NCBI GenBank assembly: GCA_021234155.1 | Contig: JAJEKV010000047.1 | Location: forward strand, 4,353,637 to 4,417,636 | Length of the DNA stretch: 64,000 nt | DNA from: Isoetes taiwanensis | Taxonomy: Eukaryota; Streptophyta; Lycopodiopsida; Isoetales; Isoetaceae | Reading direction: 5' to 3' | Shown: positions 46,027 through 59,354 of the stretch, piece by piece | How positions within the stretch are numbered: position 1 is the stretch's first letter | How the letters are laid out: each line of letters starts with the position of its first letter | Translations under genes and position numbers: made by a program | Notes under the pieces: model-generated | The model's database searches: none | The model's input: only the letters and a program-made list of their open reading frames with translations | Told to the model about the DNA's origin: nothing

Positions 46027-48840
46027 TAGGGGTATACGATGATGATCTTCGACGTGGTAGAAATTAAAAGCCTATACGTGTCCTCCACTTTGGCTGTCGC
46101 AAGGCGATGGGATAAGCTAGCTAGTCTGTACAAGATTAGTCTAGTATGGACCTTAAACAAAGTAATAAAAAAACAATGGGACTATGGTAGGTGGCATGGA
46201 TGGTGAGGTTAAAAAAGCCATGCCCCTAGAGTTGCCCCTAGGACCTAGACTTCCTAAGGTGGGATTAAATCCTGCCTACAAAGTATGCATGCAAGGCAAA
46301 AGTTTTGTCCAACGGATGTGTGGTGAGTTGGTATAGGCCTAGTAATGCCAAAATAAATGTGCATTTGGGCATGGATTCAAACCTAGGGGTATACGATGAT
46401 GATCCCCGACGTGGTAGAACTTAAAAGCCTATACGTGTCCTCCACTTTGGCTGCCGCAAGGCGATGGAATAAGCTAGCTAGTCTGTACAAGATTAGTCTA
46501 GTATGGACCTTAAACAAAGTAATAAAAAAAACAATGGGACTATGGTAGGTGGCATGGATGGTGAGGTTAAAAAAGCCATGCCCCTAGAGTTGCCCCTAGG
46601 ACCTAGACTTCCTAAGGCGGGATTAAATCCTGCCTACAAAGTATGTATGTAAGGCAAAAGTTTTGCCCAACGGATGTGTGGTGAGTTGGTATAGGCCTAG
46701 TAATGCCAAAATAAATGTGCATTTGGTCATGGGTTCAAACCTTGCCAATGTCATTTATATTTGGAAGTTGGTTACTAGGGGTATACGATGATGATCCCCG
46801 ACGTGGTAGAACTTAAAAGCCTATACGTGTCCTCCACTTTGGCTGCCGCAAGGCGGTGGGATAAGCGAACTAGTCTGTACAAGATTAGTCTAGTATGGAC
46901 CTTAAACAAAGTAATGACTATGGTAGGTGGCATGGATGGTGAGGTTAAAAAAGCCATGCCCCTAGAGTTGCCCCTAGGACCTAGACTTCCTAAGGCGGGA
47001 TTAAATCCTGCCTACAAAGTGTGCATGTAAGGCAAAAGTTTTGTCCAACGGATGTGTGGTGAGTTGATATAGGCCTAGTAATGCCAAAATAAATGTGCAT
47101 TTAGTCATAGGTTCAAACCTTGCCAATGTCATTTATATTTGGAAGTTGGTTACTAGGGGTATACGATGATGATCCCCGACGTGGTAGAACTTAAAAGCCT
47201 ATACGTGTCCTCCACTTTGGCTGCCGCAAGGCAATGGGGCTATCTAGTACAAGATTAGTCTAGTATGGAAAGCCCAACGGATGTGTGGTGAGTTGTTATA
47301 GGCCTAGTAATGCCAAAATAAATGTGCATTTGGTCATGGGTTAAATCTTGCCAATGTCATTTATATTTGGAAGTTGGTTACTAGGGGTATACTGATGATG
47401 GTAGAACTTTTAAAATCCTAATAAGGCGATGGGATAAGCTAGTCTAGTACAAGATTAGTCTAGTATGGACCTTAAACAAAGTAATAAAAAAACAATGGGA
47501 CTATGGTAGGTGGCATGGATGGTGAGGTTAAAAAAGCCATGCCCCTAGAGTTGCCCCTAGTACCTAGACTTCCTAAGGCGGGATTAAATCCTGCCTACAA
47601 AGTGTGCATGTAAGACAAACGTTTTGTCCAACAGATGTGTGGTGAGTTGGTATAGGCCTAATAATGCCAAAATAAATGTGCATTTGGTCATGGGTTCAAA
47701 CTTTGCCAATGTCATTTACATTTGGAAGTTGGTTACTAGGGGTATACGATGATGATCCCCGACGTGGTAGAACTGAAAAGCCTATACGTGTCCTCCACTT
47801 TTGGCCGCCAAAAGGTGGGATAAGCTAGCTAGTCTGTACATGATTAGTCTAGTATGGACCTTAAAAAGTAATAAAAAAACAATGGGACTATGGTAGGTGG
47901 CATGGATGGTGAGGTTAAAAAAGCCATGCCCCTAGAGTTGCCCCTAGGACCTAGACTTCCTAAGGCGGGATTAAATCCTGCCTACAAAGTGTGCATGTAA
48001 GGCAAAAGTTTTGTCCAACGGATGTGTGGTGAGTTGATATAGGCCTAGTAATGCCAAAAAAAATGTGCATTTGGTCATAGGTTCAAACTTTGCCAATGTC
48101 ATTTATATTTGGAAGTTGGTTATACGACGATGATCCCCGACGTGGTAGAACTTAAAAGCCTATACGTGTCCTCCACTTTTGGGGTAAAAGTGGAATAAGC
48201 TAGCTAGTCTGCAGACAAGATTAGTCTAGTATGGACCTTAAGCCCAACGGATGTGTGGTGAGTTGGTATAGGCCTAGTAATGCCAAAATAAATGTGCATT
48301 TGGTCATGGGTTCTAGTATGGACTTTCCTTAAACAAAGTAATAAAAACAATGGGACTATGGTAGGTGGCATGGATGGTGAGGTTAAAAAAGCCATGCCCC
48401 TAGAGTTGCCCCTAGGACCTAGACTTCCTAAGGCGGGATTAAATCCTGCCTACAAAGTGTGCATGCAAGGTAAATGTTTTGTCCAACGGATGTGTGGTGA
48501 GTTGGTATAGGCCTAGTAATGCCAAAATAAATGTGCATTTGGTCATGGGTTCAATGGAATGTCATTTATATTTGGAAGTTGGTTACTAGGGGTATACGAT
48601 GATGATCCCCGACGTGGTAGAACTTAAAAGCCTATACGTGTCCTCCACTTTGGCTGCCGCAAGGCGATGGAATAAGCTAGCTAGTCTGTACAAGATTAGT
48701 CTAGTATGGACCTTAAACAAAGTAATAAAAAAACAATGGGACTATGGTAGGTGGCATGGATGATGAGGTTAAAAAAGCCATGCCCCTAGAGTTGCCCTTA
48801 GGACCTAGACTTCCTAAGGCGGGATTAAATCCTGCCTACA

Positions 48841-51800
48841 AAGTCTGCATGTAAGCAAAAGTTTTGCCCAACGGATGTGTGGTGAGTTGGTATAGGCCTA
48901 GTAATGCCAAAATAAATGTGCATTTGGTCATGGGTTCAAGCCTTGCCAATGTTATTTATATTTGGAAGTTGGTCACTAGGGGTATACGATGATGATCCCC
49001 GACGTGGTAGAACTTAAAAGCCTATACGTGTCCTCCACTTTGCTGCCGCAAGGCGGTGGGATAAGCTAGCTAGTCTGTACAAGATTAGTCTAGTATGGAC
49101 CTTAAACAAAGTAATAAAAAAACAATGGGACTATGGTAGGTGGCATGGATGGTGAGGTTAAAAAAGCCATGCCCCGAGTTGCCCCTAGGACCTAGACTTC
49201 CTAAGGCGGGATTAAATCCTGCCTACAAAGTGTGCATGTAAGGCAAAAGTTTTGTCCAACGGATGTGTGGTGAGTTGATATAGGCCTAATAATGCCAAAA
49301 TAAATGTGCATTTGGTCATAGGTTCAAACTTTGCCAATGTCATTTATATTTCGAAGTTGGTTACTAGGGGTATACGATGATGATCCCCGACGTGGTAGAA
49401 CTTAAAAGCCTATACGTGTCCTCCACTTTGCTGCTGCAAGGTAGTGGAATAAGCTAGCTAGTCTGTACAAGATTAGTCTAGTATGGACCTTAAGTTTTGG
49501 ATGTGTGGTGAGTTGGTATAGGCCTAGTAATGCCAAAATAAATGTGCATTTGGTCATGGGTTCAAACCTTGTCAATGTCATTTATATTTGGAAGTTGTTT
49601 ACTAGGGGTATACGATGATGAACCCCGACGTGGTAGAACTTAAAAGCCTATATGTGTCCTCCACTTTGGCTGCCGTAAGGCGATGGGATAAGCTAGCTAG
49701 TCTGTACAAGATTAGTCTAGTATGGACCTTAAACAAAGTAATAAAAAAACAATGGGACTATGGTAGGTGGCATGGATGGTGAGGTTAAAAAAGCCATGCC
49801 CCTAGAGTTGCCCCTAGGACCTAGACTTCCTAAAGGCGGGGATTAAATCCACGCCACAAAGTGTGCATGTAAGGCAAAAGTTTTGTCCAACGGATGTGTG
49901 GTGAGTTGATATAGGCCTAGTAATGCCAAAATAAATGTGCATTTGGTCATGGGTTCAAACCTTGCCAATGTCATTTATATTTGGAAGTTGGTTACTAGGG
50001 GTATACGATGATGATCCCCGACGTGGTAGAACTTAAAAGCCTATACGTGTCCTCCCCTTTGGCTGCTGCAAGGCGGTGGGATAAGCTAGCTAGTCTGTAC
50101 AAGATTAGTCTAGTATGGACCTTAAGCCCAACGGATGTGTGGTGAGTTGGTATAGGCCTAGTAATGCCAAAATAAATGTGCATTTGGTCATGGGTTAAAT
50201 CTTGCCAATGTCATTTATATTTGGAAGTTGGTTACTAGGGGTATACGACGTGGTAGAACTTAAAAGCCTATACGTGTCCTCCACTTTGGCTGCCGCAAGG
50301 CGATGGGATAAGCTAGCTAGTATGTACAAGATTAGTCTAGTATGGACCTTAAACAAAGTAATAAAAAAACAATGGGACTATGGTAGGTGGCATGGATGGT
50401 GAGGTTAAAAAAGCCATGGCCCTAGAGTTGCCCCTAGGACCTAGACTTCCTAAGGCGGGATTAAATCCTGCCTACAAAGTGTGCATGTAAGGCAAACGTT
50501 TTGTCCAACAGATGTGTGGTGAGTTGGTATAGGCCTAATAATGCCAAAATAAATGTGCATTTGGTCATGGGTTCAAACTTTGCCAATGTCATTTACATTT
50601 GGAAGTTGGTTACTAGGGGGTATAATGATGATGATCCCCGGCGATGGTAGAACTTAAAAGCCTATACGTGTCCTCCACTTTGGTCTGCCGAAAGCAGTGG
50701 GGATAAGCTAGCTAGTGCGTACAAGATTAGTCTAGTATGGACCTTAAAAAAGTAATAAAAAAAACAATGGGACTATGGTAGGTGGCATGGATGGTGAGGT
50801 TAAAAAAGCCATGCCCCTAGAGTTGCCCCTAGGACCTAGACTTCCTAAGGCGGGATTAAATCCTGCCTACAAAGTGTGCATGTAAGGCAAAAGTTTTGTC
50901 CAACGGATGTGTGGTGAGTTGATATAGGCCTAGTAATGCCAAAATAAATGTGCATTTGGTCATAGGTTCAAACTTTGCCAATGTCATTTATATTTGGAAG
51001 TTGGTTACTAGAGGTATATGATGATGATCCCCGGCGTGGTAGAACTTAAAAGCCTATCGTGTCCTCCCTGGCCGCTTTGGAATAAGCTAGCTAGTCAGTA
51101 CAAGATTAGTCTAGTATGGACCTTAAGCCCAACGGATGTGTGGTGAGTTGGTATAGGCCTAGTAATGCCAAAATGTGCATTTGGTCATAGGTTCAAACCT
51201 TGTCAATGTCATTTATATTTGGAAGTTGGTTACTAGCGGTATACGTGTCCTCCACTTTCCTTAAACAAAGTAATAAAAAACAATGGGACTATGGTAGGTG
51301 GCATGGATGGTGAGGTTAAAAAAGCCATGCCCCTAAAGTTGCCCTTAGGACCTAGACTTCCTAAGGCGGGATTAAAAATCCGCCTACAAAGTGTGCATGC
51401 AAGGTAAAGCGTTTTGTCCAACGGATGTGTGGTGAGTTGGTATAGGCCTAGTAATGCCAAAATAAATGTGCATTTGGTCATGGGTTCAATGGAATGTCAT
51501 TTATATTTGGAAGTTGGTTACTAGGGGTATACGATGATGATCCCCGACGTGGTAGAACTTAAAAGCCTATCACGTGTCCTCTCCACTTTTGGTGCCAGTA
51601 AAGGCGATGGAATAAGCTAGCTAGTCTGTACAAGATTAGTCTAGTATGGACCTTAAACAAAGTAATAAAAAAACAATGGGACTATGGTAGGTGGCATGGA
51701 TGATGAGGTTAAAAAAGCCATGCCCCTAGAGTTGCCCTTAGGACCTAGACTTCCTAAGGCGGGATTAAATCCTACCTACAAAGTCTGCATGTAAGCAAAA

Positions 51801-54607
51801 GTTTTGCCCAACGGATGTGTGGTGAGTTGGTATAGGCCTAGTAATGCCAAAATAAATGTGCATTTGGTCATGGGTTCAAGCCTTGCCAATGTTATTTATA
51901 TTTGGAAGTTGGTCACTAGGGGTATACGATGATGATCCCCGACGTGGTAGAACTTAAAAGCCTATACGTGTCCTCCACTTTCTTTGCCGCTGCCAAAGGT
52001 GGGGATAAGCTAGCTAGTCTGTACAAGATTAGTCTAGTATGGACCTTAAACAAAGTAATAAAAAAACAATGGGACTATGGTAGGTGGCATGGATAGTGAG
52101 GTTAAAAAAGCCATGCCCCGAGTTGCCCCTAGGACCTAGACTTCCTAAGGCGGGATTAAATCCTGCCTACAAAGTGTGCATGTAAGGCAAAAGTTTTGTC
52201 CAACGGATGTGTGGTGAGTTGATATAGGCCTAATAATGCCAAAATAAATGTGCATTTGGTCATAGGTTCAAACTTTGCCAATGTCATTTATATTTGGAAT
52301 TTGGTTACTAGGGGTATACGATGATGATCCCCGACGTGGTAGAACTTAAAAGCCTATACGTGTCCTCCACTTTGGCTGCTGCAAGGTAGTGGAATAAGCT
52401 AGTTAGTCTGTACAAGATTAGTCTAGTATGGACCTTAAGCCCAACGGATGTGTGGTGAGTTGGTATAGGCCTAGTAATGCCAAAATAAATGTGCATTTGG
52501 TCATGGGTTCAAACCTTGTCAATGTCATTTATATTTGGAAGTTGGTTACTAGGGGTATACGATGATGAACCCAAGCGTGGTAGAACTTAAAAGCCTATAT
52601 GTGTCCTCCACTTTTAGTAAAGGCGATTGGATAAGCTAGCTAGTGCATTACAAGATTAGTCTAGTATGGACCTTAAACAAAGTAATAAAAAAATAATGGG
52701 ACTATGGTAGGTGGCATGGATGGTGAGGTTAAAAAAGCCATGCCCCTAGAGTTGCCCCTAGGACCTAGACTTCCTAAGGCGGGATTAAATCCTGCCTACA
52801 AAGTGTGCATGCAAGGCAAAAGTTTTGTCCAACGGATGTGTGGTGAGTTGGTATAGGCCTAGTAATGCCAAAATAAATGTGCATTTGGTCATGGGTTCAA
52901 ACCTTGCCAATGTCATTTATATTTGGAAGTTGGCTACTAGGGGTATACGATGATGATCCCCGACGTGGTAGAACTTAAAAGCCTATACGTGTCCTCCACT
53001 TTGGCTGCCACAAGGCGATGGGATAAGCTAGCTAGTCTGTACAAGATTAGTCTAGTATGGACCTTAAACAAAGTAATAAAAAAACAATGGGACTATGGTA
53101 GGTGGCATGGATGGTGAGGTTAAAAAAGCCATGCCCTAGAGTTGCCCCTAGGACCTAGACTTCCTAAAGGGAGGATTAAATCCACGCCTACAAAGTGTGC
53201 ATGCAAGGCAAAAAGTTTTGTCCAGCGGATGTGTGGTGAGTTGGTATAGGCCTAGTAATGCCAAAATAAATGTGCATTTGGTCATGGGTTCAAACCTTGC
53301 CAATGTCATTTATATTTGGAAGTTGGTTACTAGGGGTATACGATGATGATCCCCGACGTGGTAGAACTTAAAAGCCTATACGTGTCCTCCACTTTGGCTG
53401 TCGCAAGGCGATGGGATAAGCTAGCTAGTCTGTACAAGATTAGTCTAGTATGGACCTTAAACAAAGTAATAAAAAAACAATGGGACTATGGTAGGTGGCA
53501 TGGATGGTGAGGTTAAAAAAGCCATGCCCCTAGAGTTGCCCCTAGGACCTAGACTTCCTAAGGCGGTATTAAATCCTGCCTACAAAGTGTGCATGTAAGG
53601 CAAAGGTTTTGTCCAACAGATGTGTGGTGAGTTGGTATAGGCCTAGTAATGCCAAAATAAATGTGCATTTGGTCATGGGTTCAAATGCCAATGTCATTTA
53701 CATTTGGAAGTTGGTTACTAGGGGTATACGATGATGATCCCCGACGTGGTAGAACTTAAAAGCCTATACGTGTCCTCCACTTTGGCTGCCGCAAGGCGAT
53801 GGAATAAGCTAGCTAGTCTGTACAAGATTAGTCTAGTATGGACCTTAAGCCCAACGGATGTGTGGTGAGTTGGTATAGGCCTAGTAATGCCAAAATAAAT
53901 GTGCATTTGGTCATGGGTTCAAATCTTGCCAATGTGATTTATATTTGGAAGTTGGTTACTAGGGGTATACGATGATGATCCCCGACGTGGTAGAAATTAA
54001 AAGCCTATACGTGTCCTCCACTTTGGTCATGCCATGAAGGCGATGGGATAAGCTAGCTAGTCTGTACAAGATTAGTCTAGTATGGACCTTAAACAAAGTA
54101 ATAAAAAAACAATGGGACTATGGTAGGTGGCATGGATGGTGAGGTTAAAAAAGCCATGCCCCTAGAGTTGCCCCTAGGACCTAGACTTCCTAAGGCGGGA
54201 TTAAATCCTGCCTACAAAGTGTGCATGCAAGGCAAAAGTTTTGTCCAACGGATGTGTGGTGAGTTGGTATAGGCCTAGTAATGCCAAAATAAATGTGCAT
54301 TTGGTCATGGGTTCAAACCTTGCCAATGTCATTTATATTTGGAAGTTGGTTACTAGGGGTATACGATGATGATCCCCGACGTGGTAGAACTTAAAAGCCT
54401 ATACGTGTCCTCCACTTTGGCTGCCGCAAGGCGGTGGGATAAGAGAGCTAGTCTGTACAAGATTAGTCTAGTATGGACCTTAAACAAAGTAATAAAAAAA
54501 CAATGGGACTATGGTAGGTGGCATGGATGGTGAGGTTAAAAAAGCCATGCCCCTAGAGTTGCCCCTAGGACCTAGACTTCCTAAGGCGGGATTAAATCCT
54601 GCCTACA
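48841..54607. repeat. 5.77-kb higher-order superunit, copy 1
   Basis: It starts at the private variant aagtctgcatgtaagc (48,841), which recurs inside at 51,781 and begins copy 2 at 54,608. The two halves (2,940 and 2,827 bp) are related but differ in short-monomer content: offsets about 650, 1,284 and 2,285 in the first half and about 657 and 2,067 in the second. Other private variants (gccatggcc at 50,413, gtatacgacgtgg at 50,241, tttcgaagttgg near 49,350) recur 5,766-5,771 bp later. Confidence 0.8.
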
Positions 54608-57600
54608 AAGTCTGCATGTAAGCAAAAGTTTTGCCCAACGGATGTGTGGTGAGTTGGTATAGGCCTAGTAATGCCAAAATAAATGTGCATTTGGTCATGG
54701 GTTCAAGCCTTGCCAATGTTATTTATATTTGGAAGTTGGTCACTAGGGGTATACGATGATGATCCCCGACATGGTAGAACTTAAAAACCTATACGTGTCC
54801 TCCACTTTGGCTGCATAAAGTGGGTGGGATAAGCTAGCTAGTGCATACAAGATTAGTCTAGTATGGACCTTAAACAAAGTAATAAAAACAATGGGACTAT
54901 GGTAGGTGGCATGGATGGTGAGGTTAAAAAGCCATGCCCTCGAGTTGCCCCTAGGACCTAGACTTCCTAAGGCGGGATTAAATCCTGCCTACAAAGTGTG
55001 CATGTAAGGCAAAAGTTTTGTCCAACGGATGTGTGGTGAGTTGATATAGGCCTAATAATGCCAAAATAAATGTGCATTTGGTCATAGGTTCAAACTTTGC
55101 CAATGTCATTTATATTTCGAAGTTGGTTACTACGGGTATACGATGATGATCCCCGACGTGGTAGAACTTAAAAGCCTATACGTGTCCTCCACTTTGGCTG
55201 CTGCAAGGTAGTGGAATAAGCTAGCTAGTCTGTACAAGATTAGTCTAGTATGGACCTTAAGCCCAACGGATGTGTGGTGAGTTGGTATAGGCCTAGTAAT
55301 GCCAAAATAAATGTGCATTTGGTCATGGGTTCAAACCTTGTCAATGTCATTTATATTTGGAACTTGGTTACTAGGGGTATACGATGATGAACCCCGATGT
55401 GGTAGAACTTAAAAGCCTATATGTGTCCTCCACTTTGGTCGAAGTAAAGGATGGGATGGGATAAGCTAGCTAGTCTGTACAAGATTAGTCTAGTATGGAC
55501 CTTAAACAAAGTAATAAAAAAACAATGGGACTATGGTAGGTGGCATGGATGGTGAGGTTAAAAAAGCCATGCCCCTAGAGTTGCCCCTAGGACCTAGACT
55601 TCCTAAGGCGGGATTAAATCCTGCCTACAAAGTGTGCATGTAAGGCAAAAGTTTTGTCCAACGGATGTGTGGTGAGTTGATATAGGCCTAGTAATGCCAA
55701 AACAAATGTGCATTTAGTCATAGGTTCAAACCTTGCCAATGTCATTTATATTTGGAAGTTGGTTACTAGGGGTATACGATGATGATCCCCGACGTGGTAG
55801 AACTTAAAAGCCTATACGTGTCCTCCCCTTTGGCTGCTGCAAGGCAGTGGGATAAGCTAGCTAGTCTGTACAAGATTAGTCTAGTATGGACCTTAAGCCC
55901 AACGGATGTGTGGTGAGTTGGTATAGGCCTAGTAATGCCAAAATAAATGTGCATTTGGTCATGGGTTAAATCTTGCCAATGTCATTTATATTTGGAAGTT
56001 GGTTACTAGGGGTATACGACGTGGTAGAACTTAAAAGCCTATACGTGTCCTCCACTTTGGCTGCCGCAAGGCGATGGGATAAGCTAGCTAGTATGTACAA
56101 GATTAGTCTAGTATGGACCTTAAACAAAGTAATAAAAAAAAAATGGGACTATGGTAGGTGGCATGGATGGTGAGGTTAAAAAAGCCATGGCCCTAGAGTT
56201 GCCCCTAGGACCTAGACTTCCTAAGGCGGGATTAAATCCTGCCTACAAAGTGTGCATGTAAGGCAAACGTTTTGTCCAACAGATGTGTGGTGAGTTGGTA
56301 TAGGCCTAATAATGCCAAAATAAATGTGCATTTGGTCATGGGTTCAAACTTTGTCAATGTCATTTACATTTGGAAGTTGGTTACTAGGGGTATACGATGA
56401 TGATCCCCGACGTGGTAGAACTGAAAAGCCTATACGTGTCCTCCACTTTGGCTGCCGCAAGGCGGTGGGATAAGCTAGCTAGTCTGTACATGATTAGTCT
56501 AGTATGGACCTTAAAAAGTAATAAAAAAACAATGGGACTATGGTAGGTGGCATGGATGGTGAGGTTAAAAAAGCCATGCCCCTAGAGTTGCCCCTAGGAC
56601 CTAGACTTCCTAAGGCGGGATTAAATCCTGCCTACAAAGTGTGCATGTAAGGCAAAAGTTTTGTCCAACGGATGTGTGGTGAGTTGATATAGGCCTAGTA
56701 ATGCCAAAATAAATGTGCATTTGGTCATAGGTTCAAACTTTGCCAATGTCATTTATATTTGGAAGTTGGTTACTAGGGGTATACGACGATGATCCCCGAC
56801 GTGGTAGAACTTAAAAGTGTCCTCCACTTTTTGGAATAAGCTAGCTAGTGCATACAAGATTAGTCTAGTATGGACCTTAAGCCCAACGGATGTGTGGTGA
56901 GTTGGTATAGGCCTAGTAATGCCAAAATAAATGTGCATTTGGTCATGGGTTCAAACCTTGTCAATGTCATTTATATTTGGAAGTTGGTTACTAGGGGTAT
57001 ACGTGTCCTCCACTTTCCTTAAACAAAGTAATAAAAAACAATGGGACTATGGTAGGTGGCATGGATGGTGAGGTTAAAAAAGCCATGCCCCTAAAGTTGC
57101 CCCTAGGACCTAGACTTCCTAAGGCGGGATTAAATCCTGCCTACAAAGTGTGCATGCAAGGTAAACGTTTTGTCCAACGGATGTGTGGTGAGTTGGTATA
57201 GGCCTAGTAATGCCAAAATAAATGTGCATTTGGTCATGGGTTCAATGGAATGTCATTTATATTTGGAAGTTGGTTACTAGGGGTATACGATGATGATCCC
57301 CGACGTGGTAGAACTTAAAAGCCTATACGTGTCCTCCACTTTGGTTGCCGCAAGGCGATGGAATAAGCTAGCTAGTCTGTACAAGATTAGTCTAGTATGG
57401 ACCTTAAACAAAGTAATAAAAAAACAATGGGACTATGGTAGGTGGCATGGATGATGAGGTTAAAAAAGCCATGCCCCTAGAGTTGCCCTTAGGACCTAGA
57501 CTTCCTAAGGCGGGATTAAATCCTGCCTACAAAGTCTGCATGTAAGCAAAAGTTTTGCCCAACGGATGTGTGGTGAGTTGGTATAGGCCTAGTAATGCCA

Positions 57601-59333
57601 AAATAAATGTGCATTTGGTCATGGGTTCAAGCCTTGCCAATGTTATTTATATTTGGAAGTTGGTCACTAGGGGTATACGATGATGATCCCCGACGTGGTA
57701 GAACTTAAAAGCCTATACGTGTCCTCCACTTTGGCTGCCGCAAGGCGATGGAATAAGCTAGCTAGTCTGTACAAGATTAGTCTAGTATGAACCTTAAACA
57801 AAGTAATAAAAAAACAATGGGACTATGGTAGGTGGCATGGATGGTGAGGTTAAAAAAGCCATGCCCCGAGTTGCCCCTAGGACCTAGACTTCCTAAGGCG
57901 GGATTAAATCCTGCCTACAAAGTGTGCATGTAAGGCAAAAGTTTTGTCCAACGGATGTGTGGTGAGTTGATATAGGCCTAATAATGCCAAAATAAATGTG
58001 CATTTGGTCATAGGTTCAAACTTTGCCAATGTCATTTATATTTGGAATTTGGTTACTAGGGGTATACGATGATGATCCCCGACGTGGTAGAACTTAAAAG
58101 CCTATACGTGTCCTCCACTTTGGCTGCTGCAAGGCGATGGGATAAGCTAGTTAGTCTGTACAAGATTAGTCTAGTATGGACCTTAAACAAAGTAATAAAA
58201 AAACAATGGGACTATGGTAGGTGGCATGGATGGTGAGGTTAAAAAAGCCATGCCCCTAGAGTTGCCCCTAGGACCTAGACTTCCTAAGGCGGTATTAAAT
58301 CCTGCCTACAAAGTGTGCATGTAAGGCAAAAGTTTTGTCCAACGGATGTGTGGTGAGTTGGTATAGGCCTAGTAATGCCAAAATAAATGTGCATTTGGTC
58401 ATGGGTTCAAACCTTGCCAATGTCATTTACATTTGGAAGTTGGTTACTAGGGGTAATGATGATGATGACGTGGTAGAACTTAAAAGCCTATCGTGTCCTC
58501 CACTTTGGGTGTAAAGGCGATGGAATAAGCTAGCTAGTCTGGTACAAGATTAGTCTAGTATGGACCTTAAGCCCAACGGATGTGTGGTGAGTTGGTATAG
58601 GCCTAGTAATGCCAAAATAAATGTGCATTTGGTCATGGGTTCAAATCTTGCCAATGTGATTTATATTTGGAAGTTGGTTACTAAGGGGTATAATGATGAT
58701 GATCCCGGCGTGGTAGAAATTACAAGCCTATACGTGTCCTCCACTTTGGCTGCCGCAAGGCGATGGGATAAGCTAGCTAGTCTGTACAAGATTAGTCTAG
58801 TATGGACCTTAAACAAAGTAATAAAAAAAACAATGGGACTATGGTAGGTGGCATGGATGGTGAGGTTAAAAAAGCCATGCCCCTAGAGTTGCCCCTAGGA
58901 CCTAGACTTCCTAAAGGCGGGATTAAATCCACGCCTACAAAGTGTGCATGCAAGGCAAAAGTTTTGTCCAACGGATGTGTGGTGAGTTGGTATAGGCCTA
59001 GTAATGCCAAAATAAATGTGCATTTGGTCATGGGTTCAAACCTTGCCAATGTCATTTATATTTGGAAGTTGGTTACTAGGGGTATACGATGATGATCCCC
59101 GATGTGGTAGAACTTAAAAGCCTATACGTGTCCCCCACTTTGGCTGCCGCAAGGCGGTGGGATAAGCGAGCTAGTCTGTACAAGATTAGTCTAGTATGGA
59201 CCTTAAACAAAGTAATAAAAAAACAAAGGGACTATGGTAGGTGGCACAAGATTAGTCTAGTATGGACCTTAAACAAAGTAATAAAAAAACAAAGGGACTA
59301 TGGTAGGTGGCATGGATGGTGAGGTTAAAAAAG
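54608..59333. repeat. 5.77-kb higher-order superunit, copy 2 (internally deleted)
   Basis: The first half (54,608-57,531) matches copy 1 in the positions of all three short monomers and in private variants: gccatggcc at 56,184, gtatacgacgtgg at 56,012, tttcgaag near 55,117. The second half starts at 57,532. It agrees with copy 1 up to the private gctagttagtc (58,147), then is about 1,026 bp shorter. Downstream markers (ggcggtattaaatcc at about 58,290, the short junction at 58,570, aagcgagctag near 59,163) are all offset by that amount. Confidence 0.75.
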
Positions 59334-59354
59334 CCATGCCCCTAGAGTTGCCCC
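59223..59354. repeat. Local 66-bp tandem duplication inside one monomer
   Basis: acaaagggactatggtaggt starts at 59,223 and at 59,289, with caagattagtctagtatgga and the A-run between them repeated. Both copies have the private caaaggg instead of the usual caatggg, so the duplication followed that mutation. Confidence 0.85.

Noticed and set aside
18184-59055. Recurrent minus-strand ORF starting MTLARFEPMTKCTFILALLG
   Set aside because: Translation of the B-box side of the long monomer. Its C-terminal part changes with every indel, so it is not a conserved protein.
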